Positions 9,281-17,782 of a stretch of 28,985 bases of DNA are shown in pieces (positions within the stretch are counted from its first letter, which is position 1; each line of letters opens with the position of its first letter). The DNA is from Larix sibirica (lineage: Eukaryota > Streptophyta > Pinopsida > Pinales > Pinaceae). Below the pieces are notes generated by a model. The model searched no databases. It had not been told where the DNA came from and saw nothing but the letters and a program-made list of their open reading frames with translations. The translations under genes and the position numbers were made by a program. The stretch spans positions 65,893 through 94,877 of the forward strand of contig NWUY0300000687.1 of NCBI GenBank assembly GCA_004151065.3, given 5' to 3'.

Positions 9281-10454
9281 AAGAATATTCAATATTTGGG
9301 TCATGTCATTTCAATTGAAGAAATTTCAATATATTTTGAGAAGATTGAGGTGATAGTAAATTGGTTTATGCCCAAGAATGTGACAGATGTTCGATCTTTC
9401 ATGGGTTTAGCGGGATACTATAGGAGATTCATCAATGATTTCTCCAAGGTGGTGCATCCTAGCACATCAGTGCAAAGAAAGGACGCGAGGTTCGCATGGT
9501 ATGAGATATGTGAGCAAAGTTTCCAGTGTCTAACAGAATTGCTCACTAGTGCCCCTATTCCGAAGATTGCAGACCCAGATAAAGATTTCCTAGTATGCAT
9601 AGATGTTTGCATTGAAGGAATGGGAGTAGTACTTATGCAGGAAGGACATGTGATATGATATGAATCCAACAAGTTAAAGGATCATAAGAAGAATTATTCT
9701 ACGCATGAGTTGGAGCTAGTATCCATAGTGCAAGCCTTAAAGATGTGGAGACACTACCTGCTTGGGCGAAAGTTTGATTTGTGCACTGATCATATGAGCT
9801 TAAAGTACTTGTTTGATCAACCGAATTTGAATGCGTGATAGGCTCGGTGGTTAGTATTCCTAAGCGAATTCAATATTGAGATCAAGCATGTCAAAGGAAA
9901 GGAGAACATTGTTACTAGTGGACTCAATAGAAAACCTCATGTCGCAGCCATGAGCTTGTGTCGCGTTGATATCAGAGAATGAGTCATCAAAGTCTTAGCT
10001 GAAGATAAGAAGTACACATAAGACTTAGCCAAGTTGAACCAGACATGAAGTATGCAGGATATCAATTGGAAGAAGATGGAATTCTTCTATTCGAGGATCG
10101 ACTGTACATTCCAGACAACGCATAATTGAAGATGTTGGTAATGGATAAGATTCATCAAACACTGTACTCAGTTCGCCCAGGTTTAGGTTCATGTCTCGAA
10201 GAATCCACACTATCCATGATTGTGACATTTCGAATCTGAAACATGATTCATCATCACCCAGGTTATCAGAAGATCGTGATAGAAGATAGAAAACAATATT
10301 TTTTCCATTGATGAAGAAGGATATCACGTAGTACATATTCAAATGTTAGAAGTGAAAGTTGAGCACCAACACCTAGCAGTATTATTGCAACCAATTCCAA
10401 TTCATGACTGGAAGTGGGATGAAATATCTATGGATTTCATTACAAGACTGCCAA
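9176..10454 (+). repeat. Identical 1.28-kb duplication, copy 2
   Basis: Partner of 7551-8829. After 10454 it continues into the rest of integrase, where copy 1 stops at the NN. Confidence 0.9.
9281..9983 (+). pseudogene. RT connection and RNase H of element A, second copy
   Basis: Identical in sequence to 7656-8358: connection motif FMGLAGYYRRFI, degenerate RNase H start FLVCIDVCIEGMG, then HELELVSIV and CTDHMSLKYLF. It is in frame with the RT copy just upstream and carries the same stops (for example 9656-9658). It has no independent evidence of function. Confidence 0.88.
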
Positions 10455-11207
10455 TGACAAGGAAACATCATGAATCGATCATGGTGGTAGTGGACAAGCT
10501 GACCAAAGCAGTGCATTTCATTCCAGTCAAGTCGACACATAAGACTATTGACATTACGTAGATCTTCATGAAATAAATTTTCAAGCTAAATGGATTGTTT
10601 AAGGCAATACTTTCATATATAGATGCAAAATTCACATCAAATATTTGGAAAGGATTGTTCAAGGAGTTGGGAACTCAACTAAATTTCAACACAGCCGATC
10701 ATCCTCAAACAGATGGTTAGATAGAGAGAGTAAATTAAGCGCTAGAATATATATTAAGGATACATGTGATGGACAATCCATCAAAGTGGGAGGATTACAT
10801 TCATTTGGTTGAATTTTCCTACAACAATAGTTCGCATACATATTTGGGAATGAGTCCATTTGAAGCCATGTATGGTAGGAAATATAGGACTTGAGTAAGT
10901 TTGGAAAACCCAGTAAACATAGTAGTTCTTGGGTCACAAATGCTGAAGGAAATGTAGCGGGAAATAGTTAAGATCATGGAAAATTTGAAAGTGGTGTAGG
11001 ATAGGTAGAAGAGCTATGCAAATATAAAAAGAGTGTGTAGATAATTTATGGTTGGAGACCATGTTTATTTTATATTCAAGCCACATAAGAGATTTCTAAA
11101 GCTTTGAATTTGTTCCAAGTTGGAACTGAGATATTATGGACCCTTTGAAGTACTTGATTGAATAGGACCAGTTGCATATAGGATTGCATTGCCTACACAT
11201 ATGAAAG
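10021..11207 (+). pseudogene. Integrase of element A
   Basis: Integrase would insert the cDNA into the chromosome. An N-terminal zinc-finger remnant is visible near 10140-10190 (MDKIHQTLYSVRPG, with the second His replaced by Arg). The catalytic core starts at 10343: [15 protein letters not shown] has the first Asp at 10433-10435, then VVVDKLTKAVHFIPV and the segment SYIDAKFTSNIWK. There the second catalytic Asp is Tyr (10616-10618). HPQTDG-stop-IERVN follows, with the Glu at 10724-10726. Later segments are WEDYIHLVEFSYNNS, MSPFEAMYGR and RYYGPFEVLD. Stops occur at 10559, 10718, 10736 and further on. The domain runs into the N gap. Confidence 0.92.
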
Positions 11208-11316
11208 NNNNNNNNNNNNNNNNNNNNNNNNNNNNNNNNNNNNNNNNNNNNNNNNNNNNNNNNNNNNNNNNNNNNNNNNNNNNNNNNNNNNNNNNNNNNN
11301 NNNNNNNNNNNNNNNN
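11208..11316. other. 109-base N run (assembly gap)
   Basis: The flanks read RIALPTHMK before and FHVSLLKKY after. In related integrases only about four residues lie between these motifs, so 109 bases are far more than the coding gap needs. The N count is either nominal or hides an insertion. Confidence 0.95.
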
Positions 11317-11587
11317 TTTTCCATGTTTCATTGCTTAAAAAGTATATACACGATCCTAATCACGTTATCGATTTGAATGTGATTTAGGTGGACCCAAAGG
11401 AGAGTTCCAAGTGGAGTCTATGCAAATCATAGGTAGGAAGGAGACTATGCTCAAGAACCGTACCATCAGACAGGTAAAGGTGCAATGGAAGCACCTTATT
11501 CCCGATGAGGCTACATGGGAGCCGGAGGATGCCATGAGAGAGGCATTCCCATTTTTGNGGAACCTAAATGACCCTAATGGTGTATGA
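11317..11587 (+). pseudogene. Integrase C-terminus with chromodomain-like tail, element A
   Basis: FHVSLLKKYIHDPNHVID opens the segment. After a TAG at about 11383 and a frame change near 11395, the tail reads IIGRKETMLKNRTIRQ, VKVQWKHLIPDEATWEPEDAMREAFPFL. The latter matches the V-x-W-x5-8-E-A-T-W-E pattern of plant chromovirus integrase tails, thought to direct insertion to particular chromatin. The frame ends at TGA 11585-11587, already inside the 20-bp minisatellite. One N (11558) lies in the last codons. Confidence 0.8.
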
Positions 11588-11690
11588 GTGACATAAGTGG
11601 CACCTAAATGACCCTAATGGAATTCAAGTGTCCCTAACAAAATTTGAATGACCGTAACGACATATGAGTATCCCTAATGACATTGTAGTG
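11571..11690 (+). repeat. 20-bp degenerate minisatellite, 6 units
   Basis: Units of exactly 20 bp begin at 11571, 11591, 11611, 11631, 11651 and 11671. Five of six start (A/T)CC(C/G)TAA and all end in an A(A/G)TG or AGTA-like tetramer. GGAACCTAAATGACCCTAATGG (11559-11580) recurs with one change at 11599-11620, giving a 40-bp higher-order step. The array starts before the pol stop codon. Confidence 0.8.
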
Positions 11691-12002
11691 ATGACGATGA
11701 TGCATGATTACAATGACAATGGTGTTGATGACGATTTGATTATAAGATGGTAGCAATTAGAATGAGCACAACAATGATGACAATTACTAATTAAGACCCA
11801 TCCATAGTTCTCTGAATGTGCTAATGGTGCTTGCATTCCCACTTAGAGGAAAAATCTCATTTACTAAATTCATGTAATTCGGTAGTCAGATTCCTTTTTC
11901 ATCATCACAATGACGATCGTTACGATCACTATTACAATGACTATGATGATAACAATGATGATGGTGATGGAGATACGGAATTCAATTACTAATTAAGACC
12001 CA
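11691..12002 (+). repeat. GAT/ATG-rich cryptically simple DNA with a 20-bp direct repeat
   Basis: 11691-11760 and 11905-11975 are rich in GATGA, ACAATG and ATGATG words without a fixed period. An exact 20-bp word, CAATTACTAATTAAGACCCA, occurs at 11781-11800 and again at 11983-12002. This is where a 3' LTR of element A would be expected, but nothing here matches the LTR at 4320-4952. Confidence 0.65.
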
Positions 12003-12040
12003 TATGTTATCGTTCAAATTAGTTCTCCGTCCGTGACCAC

Positions 12041-14690
12041 ATAATGAGACAACCAAATTCCAATTGAAAGGAGAACAACATAATGAACAAAGCAAAGGTA
12101 ACACCAAAACAAGGAAGTGTTTGGCGAATAATCAAGTAGAAGGTCCAATAAAGAGAGGTTTTGTTCATGAAATTGGTTTTTTTAAGGTAATTCAAGCCCA
12201 TATTTGTAATCTCATCTTGCCTAAAAGAATAGTGTGTCTCCTATTAAAAAAGTAGGAGTGGTGTCTCCCACTTACATAATGGTTGATTGGTTGTAGGGTG
12301 AATATGAGTTCGTTCTTATATTCCCCCCCTTCCTTTATAATACATATTGTATTTTTGTGTGTGTTTTAAAGAACAATGAGATACACCTATCATGTTTCAT
12401 ATTGTTATAGCTTCTACATCTAGAAAATATCCTAAAATAAGGAGATATTTCTTCTACGGAATTACTTTTTGGAGGTGCATCAAACCCGTCTATGCATAAG
12501 AAAGGAGAGAAGACAAACTCAATTTGGGATTTTTCATTTTTCCTAGGTACTTTGGCTTGGATTCCAAGGTAAGTTACACCATGAGATAACTAAAGACTAG
12601 CTGGAAGGAAACCAAGTGAATGAAGAAAGTAGAGGCAACAATAAAACAAGGGAATTTTTGGTGAACAAGAGAGATTTTTTCCATGACCTTATTTTTTTAG
12701 GTAAGTCAAGCCCATATTTGTAATACCATTGATTCACAATCAAAGAGAGAGAGAACAAACAAAATAAGGGTGAATAATGGAGTCGAATTGCAAGGAGAAA
12801 GGTCATATAAGAGCTTGGGAAACATTGGCAAATAATTTGATAGAGAAGGCAGAGCATAAATATATAACAATCATGTCAAAGAAGGGCCCAAAGTAACATA
12901 TTTTCCCTAATATTAGATTTTAATAAATAGGAATTAGGAGTATAAAAAAATGCCAAATGAGTATTCTAACACTTGCAAGCCACATACCCAATTGTGCATT
13001 ATTGAAAATATTGAATGATGAACATATGTTGAATACAATTTGTTGAAATTCAATTCGAAGAATCACTTTGAAATTGTTGATCAATGCACTCATTTTAAGT
13101 TAATTTTTGGATCAACGCATCTTACTCACTAAGGAGAAGACATAGAGTAAACACCTAGTCTATATTATTCTTAGCATGGAAATAAGTTAATTGGGTAGGA
13201 GAGATAAACCTAACTAGTGTGGATGAATGGAGAAGGTGGGATGTTAAAAAAACAATTTACTCTTTTGCAACAAATTGTTGAAGGATGCTTAGCATAGTGC
13301 TAGGGCATCACATTGCTAAATAATAACCCTATATATTATACGTAGGCTATCCAATCAAGTAAACATGGTATTAAGGCTTAGTTGATGGGAAAACTCAATC
13401 TAACTATGGATTGAGCTCAACCTAACTATTCCCACCATAAGATTTCAACACAAATGTGATTTTACATCAAATAAATATTCCAATTGTTTATGGCTTGGTT
13501 TAAACATTAGTGGTTATTTCCTTGAATGACTGGGATTGCATGAGAAAAAAAATTATTGTTTCAATCATAATATTCCCTTTGTTTCCAAGTGATTATATTG
13601 AGGAAAATCCTCAGACACTTCCCCTCATTTTGAGGATGGTACCTTGGGTAAACTCTATATTTTTCAAGGCACGAGGCCAAGTTAACAACGAGACTCAAAG
13701 TTGTTACAAAAATATACTTGTTATGAGCTCAACGTGTCATTTACATGAATAGAATGTAGGTGGGGAGGATAACATTCCATCCCACAACCACTTGGGCTAG
13801 ACTTAATTGACTCACAATTTTCCTTGTTGTGACATTATCTCATCATTCAAAATTAGGGACTCTCTTCTCTTTGTATTTAATATTATATTATGATCCATAA
13901 TATATATATATATGACCCTCCTCATATGGCACACACTTCCATAACTTCCCACATGTAACCACCAAATCAATAGATTATGATGGTGACATGTATATGTATT
14001 TCTTGCAGTTGAATGAATGACAACAAATGAGTAGTTTCTCATCTCTAGAGAAGACTTGTTTGACACTAGGATGCTATGGTGAAGGTTTTTTTATACACCT
14101 CCAAATGAAAGGAAACCAACTAAACCAACAAAGCTATGACAACAACAAAACAAGGGAGTGCTTGGTAATAAGAAAAGTAAATGGTCAAATAAGTAGAGCT
14201 TTTGTTTATGACATTATTTTTTGGAGGCGATTCAAACCTAGATTCACACAATACATTCTATGCAAAAGAAAGGAGAGAGGACAAACAAGATTTAGGGTTT
14301 CTCATTTTATTTGAATCCTTTTGCTTGGATAAAATCGGTCACCATAGTGTCCCTCTCAAAAAGTTGTTGTTTCCAAGATAAGTTGCACCATGGGACAACC
14401 AAATTCCATATGAAATGAGACCAAGTGAACAAAAAATGGAGGCAATAAAAAAATAGGGCAACATGTGGTGAAAAGGCAAGTAGATGGTCAAATAACAAGA
14501 GGCTTTGTTCATGGCATTACTTTATAGAGGTAAATCAAGCCTAGATTTGTAAGTGCTTCCATGCATAAGGAAGGGGGACGACAAACAAAATTTAGGGTTT
14601 CCTATTTTTCTTGGGTCCTTTAGCTTGGACAAAAGGAGCCACCATACTTTCCCTCTCAAGAGTTTTCAAAATAAGTTGCACCATGGGATG
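12041..14690 (+). repeat. Dispersed and tandem copies of a roughly 300-bp repeat
   Basis: Four diverged copies are seen: about 12041-12255, 12458-12735, 14097-14390 and 14391-14690. Shared words are GACAACCAAATTCCA, GGAAACCAA, AAAACAAGGGA, GGTCAAATAA, TTTTGTTCATG, TCAAGCC(C/T)A(T/G)ATTTGTAA and ATGCATAAG(A/G)AAGG. The third and fourth are adjacent: ATAAGTTGCACCATGGGA occurs at 14378 and again at 14671, a period of 293. About 1.3 kb of unrelated DNA separates copies 2 and 3. Open frames inside are short and inconsistent. Confidence 0.7.
12736..14030. other. No gene recognised
   Basis: AT-rich sequence between repeat copies. A short (TA)n run lies at 13900-13913. Open frames such as 13510-13752 have no recognisable motif and are not counted as genes. 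Confidence 0.5.
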
Positions 14691-14770
14691 ACCAAAGTCA
14701 AAACAAAACAAAACCAACTAACCCAACAAAGTGGAAGAAAAGAAAAATGGCATAGTTATCTCATTGGTAA

Positions 14771-14779
14771 TTTTTTTTT
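14771..14779 (-). other. Possible LINE 3' poly(A)
   Basis: Nine T on the plus strand read as nine A at the downstream end of the LINE. The run is short, and no target-site duplication could be tested because the other end is lost at the N. This is a guess at the element's end. Confidence 0.35.
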
Positions 14780-15264
14780 AACAGAAACGGTTTAGGATCT
14801 TTTGAATATATAAAAAAAAAATACAATGTTCTGAGGAAAGATTTTTCCCAAAGAAGGAATGTTTCCATGACTCCTTGCTCGTCCTTTACAAGTTTGTAAC
14901 TATCATGAAACTTTCCTAATCTATGGAGACTGAATCTCCTTAAAAATTGTCCAAGAAGGAAGAGACAGAAGCAAAACATTGTTGATATAGATGGTCTATC
15001 TTACTACCCAGAACGATTTATGGTTTGCATCCGCTTTTGACAAAATGGAACAAAATTGCTCGTAAACTAGACTTCAAAAATTCCTGAAACACTATCATAT
15101 ATTCAGAGTTGGGGGATACTATAAAACTTAGACAAGAGAAAACCATTACAAAAAACCAGAAATCAGTAGAACCAGAGACCAAAAATTCTAGAGCTGGTGA
15201 CGAGGCTCATTCTGCCTGAGGAAATTGGTTCATCATTTCTTCCTACCGCCGAGTCGTTACTTGC
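14780..15264 (-). other. Putative 3' untranslated stretch, no gene recognised
   Basis: Between the last ORF stop and the T run, the minus strand holds only short open frames. A T-rich block (minus strand, about 14812-14820) and no clear AATAAA signal are seen. Confidence 0.4.
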
Positions 15265-16159
15265 TTATAGATCCGGGAAATTTTTCCCAATTTCAGCTCT
15301 TAGGATATCAATTTTCCCTTCTACATCAATTCCATTTATGTTGACATCGTCAATTTTTGAATCCATATTGGCAGTGCAGGAAGAAACGTAATCAATGGTT
15401 TCATCCAGACTGGAAATCCTCCCATTCAACTGACTGCTGCTATTTCTGACCTCTGAATGCATGGATTGGGAAAGGGAAAAGAGGTGAGTGATATCCCTCT
15501 TTATCTCTAAATTCTCATTGCGAAGAAGGTGAATCTGATCTTCCATACCTTTAATGTATTTTTTGACCTCAACACAAATGAAATGACTGTCGAATGTTTG
15601 GGAGATCCAAAGCTTCACAGTCTTCCTTTGACGATGGAGAAAACAACTTCTTTTCCATTCCCAAAAAATCAAAATGACAAGGAGCATGGAGAATAAACAT
15701 AGAGCTTACCGAGGAGTCTTCTTCCTGTGCAGTCGTCGGGCTGCTTTCCTTCTCATAGTGATCCTTCAAGGTTTCCCAGCTCGAAAATCCCTCGTGTTTC
15801 ACCGTTAAGGCCTTCCTGCACCGTAAGCATTGAGATGGGGAAGGAGCTGAAACACAGTCCAGGGATGAAGACCCAACACCTAACGCAGAGGGTGTTAGGC
15901 ATTGTGCAAGGATGTATTCACCCATTACACAGACTATCCTACGCAGGTGCCTCCTCTCCAAACGTCGAGCAGAGAAACAACCGGAGTTAATGCAATTGCC
16001 GCACCAAACATGAGGATTAAGACCAATGCAGACCTGGTTATCTGCTGCATTGATGAGGTGCATGGATACCATCTGTCTCATGCGTGAGGCACGCCCCCTT
16101 TCATCAATTGAAGCATGGGGGGAAATCCAACATTGATATTCGAAATAATTTTTATCCAT
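15265..16159 (-). CDS. Unrecognised ORF pair fitting a two-exon gene, 250 aa, Cys-rich plus coiled coil
   Basis: I do not recognise this protein. On the minus strand an open frame of 196 residues from ATG 16159 overlaps another of 140 residues ending at TAA 15265. A GT-AG intron of 142 bp (15709-15568; donor CTCG/GTAAGC, acceptor TTTGTGTTGAG/GTC) joins them in phase 0, giving exon 1 of 150 codons and exon 2 of 100. Exon 1 has ten Cys, with CxxC pairs at residues 53-56 and 111-114. Exon 2 starts VKKYIKGMEDQIHLLRNENL and is helical with heptad-like hydrophobics, probably a coiled coil. No signal peptide or membrane segment is seen. It follows the LINE RNase H on the same strand. It may be a host gene fragment, a transduced segment or an extra LINE ORF. 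The join is inferred, not observed. Confidence 0.45.
15568..15709 (-). other. Candidate 142-bp GT-AG intron
   Basis: The minus-strand donor GTAAGC and the acceptor TTGAG, preceded by a T-rich tract, bracket a segment whose length (142, one more than a multiple of three) exactly accounts for the frame change between the two flanking ORFs. Size and composition suit a plant intron. No transcript evidence is available. Confidence 0.4.
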
Positions 16160-16301
16160 TAATACGCCCCAACTAAAAGTAAAATTTAAATTTAAATCTA
16201 GAGGGAGGAGGATTTGAAAGCAATCACCAACAAAAACGAGAGCATCCTCATTATTCCATGGATTTCAAGAACTAGCATATCCTTTAAAGAGGGACTCGGT
16301 A

Positions 16302-16946
16302 TTAGGGAATCCAGTTTCTTTCATAAGCCCTATGATCACAAACTAGGACGCCGCAATTTAGACATGCTCCTTTATTAGCCATTATATCCGCCTGTTGATT
16401 ATTTTCGCTTAGCACATGGAGGAAATTGATTGCTTTGAATTCATTTACAATGCACTTGAGGAGATAGTGCATCTTAGTAGACGAATTCTTACAATTCTTC
16501 GTCAGATTCCTCGCTTCTCTTGTGACCATTAGCGAGTCACCAAAAACCACCAATTCCTCAATGCCAATTTTTCTTGCTAATTCCAGTCCTTTGATTAAGG
16601 CTAACCATTGAACACCATTATTTGACTTTCTGCCAATTCCCCATGCATACTCCTTCTGCTTGTTCCCCTCATATTCATAAATGACTCCTCCTGCACCTGC
16701 CATCCCAGGGTTTCCTTTCGAGGCTCCATCAAGGAACAAAGAACTGCAGCCAAGATTCTTCCACCAACTCTGAAAGTCTACTAAGCTCATTCTTAAATTC
16801 CAATTCGATGATCTAGGTCTTTTAGAACGCTTGATCCAGATGAGAGAGGAGGGGGGCACAAGAAATTCAGAAGCCCACACTTTTTCCTCTGCCGACAAGG
16901 GCTCCTTATTTATGTTAAACATCCCCCTCGACGATAAAGCCTCCAC
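16302..16946 (-). pseudogene. RNase H domain of the LINE ORF2
   Basis: The open frame of 214 residues is the best preserved piece of the LINE. It would degrade RNA in the hybrid during target-primed reverse transcription. SLFLDGASKGNPGMAGAGG carries the first catalytic Asp (residue 73, 16730-16728). NNGVQWLALIKGLELA is the second motif, but the expected Glu is Gln (residue 113, 16610-16608). LVVFGDSLMV supplies the next Asp (137) and ENNQQADIMANKGA the last (187, 16388-16386). The frame stays open upstream of the first ATG, so this Met is not a true start; it was part of ORF2. A frameshift separates it from the zinc-binding region. The right-edge LINE fragment keeps the Glu. Confidence 0.9.
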
Positions 16947-17199
16947 CCAGAGGGCTTTGCTAAAGCGATAACTTTTCCCGAGCTTGTATTTTTTTCTTCA
17001 AAGATCTCTTTATTTCTCGTTGTCCAGATCTTCCAGCAAATTTATTTTGGGAGAGCTTCCCAGGCTCTTGCGAAGTCTGGTTTCTGGGAGAGATAACCTT
17101 GATAGTAGTCTTTTCAACAAGCAAAGAGGTCATTCCAATTTGTTGGCAGGATCAAATTAAAATGCAGGTCATGAAAAGCACGAAACCATACCTCTTGAG

Positions 17200-17584
17200 A
17201 AAAATTACAATCTAGAAATAGGTGATCAAGAGATTCTTTCACTTATTTGCAAAGGATACAACGCAAGGGTCCTTCCATTCCTATTTTCCTCAAGTTCTCT
17301 GTTGTTAACGTTTTGCGGTGTGCTAGGATCCAAGAGAAAGCGTTGATTTTTGGCAGGCCGTCCATGCACCAGACTTTGTTTCATTTTGTGTCCTTATTGT
17401 TGTTGTTCTTGAAACTAGAGACTAAGCAATATCCGTCCTTTACAGAGTAAGAGCCCGATTTTCCCCAACCTCTTCTATCTGTAAGGTGAAAATGAACTGG
17501 AGTTGACCCTTGAAGCAGAGAGAGAAAAGCACTGAAGTCTGAAAGGAGGTGATCTGGGATCTCCAGGTCTTTCCAACTATCCAA
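17200..17584 (-). pseudogene. Zinc-binding RT-associated domain of the LINE ORF2
   Basis: The minus-strand frame starts with WKDLEIPDHLLSD, then WGKSGSYSVKDGYCLV and MDGLPKINAFSWILAHRK. A cysteine-histidine set follows: RCILC (Cys at 17260-17258 and 17251-17249), ESLDHLFLDC (His 17224-17222, Cys 17209-17207). This is the zf-RVT arrangement found after RT in plant LINE ORF2. A TAA stop lies just after the second Cys (CK-stop-VKES). The domain's function is little known; nucleic-acid binding is assumed. Confidence 0.82.
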
Positions 17585-17782
17585 TCTTCCGCTATTGGTC
17601 TAGGAGGATATGTCAAATAAAGTGGAGATGTTTAAATGCTCTAGCCAATGCTTAAGATCTGTAAACATCGTCAGGAAATTTGCAGAGGAAATGGTCCCTA
17701 ATTTGTCTTTCCAAATCTTTATATGTTTTCCACTTCTTGTGATCCAGTAGAGGTTATCTTGGATGATATACGCCACCCTCTT

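Larger units (their letters stand above)
4320..11587 (+). mobile_element. Ty3/gypsy retrotransposon, element A (decayed, rearranged)
   Basis: The order on the plus strand is LTR end, tRNA-iMet-type primer-binding site, gag with CCHC knuckle, aspartic protease, RT, RNase H, integrase and a chromodomain-like C-terminus. Protease-RT-RNase H-integrase is the Ty3/gypsy pol order, and the tail after integrase points to a plant chromovirus-like lineage. All genes carry stops and frameshifts. A 1.28-kb pol segment appears twice around an NN (8830-8831), and a 109-N gap interrupts integrase. The start of the 5' LTR is not defined; 4320 is where similarity to element B begins. No 3' LTR copy was found downstream within the window. 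Confidence 0.92.

Noticed and set aside
13900-13913. (TA)n run
   Set aside because: Ordinary short microsatellite with no associated feature.
14280-14610. TTTAGGG words resembling plant telomere repeats
   Set aside because: Only single units occur, as part of the 300-bp repeat copies. There is no tandem telomeric array.
15727-16087. Plus-strand ORFs opposite the unknown two-exon candidate
   Set aside because: No motif; the minus strand gives longer frames with a consistent splice solution.
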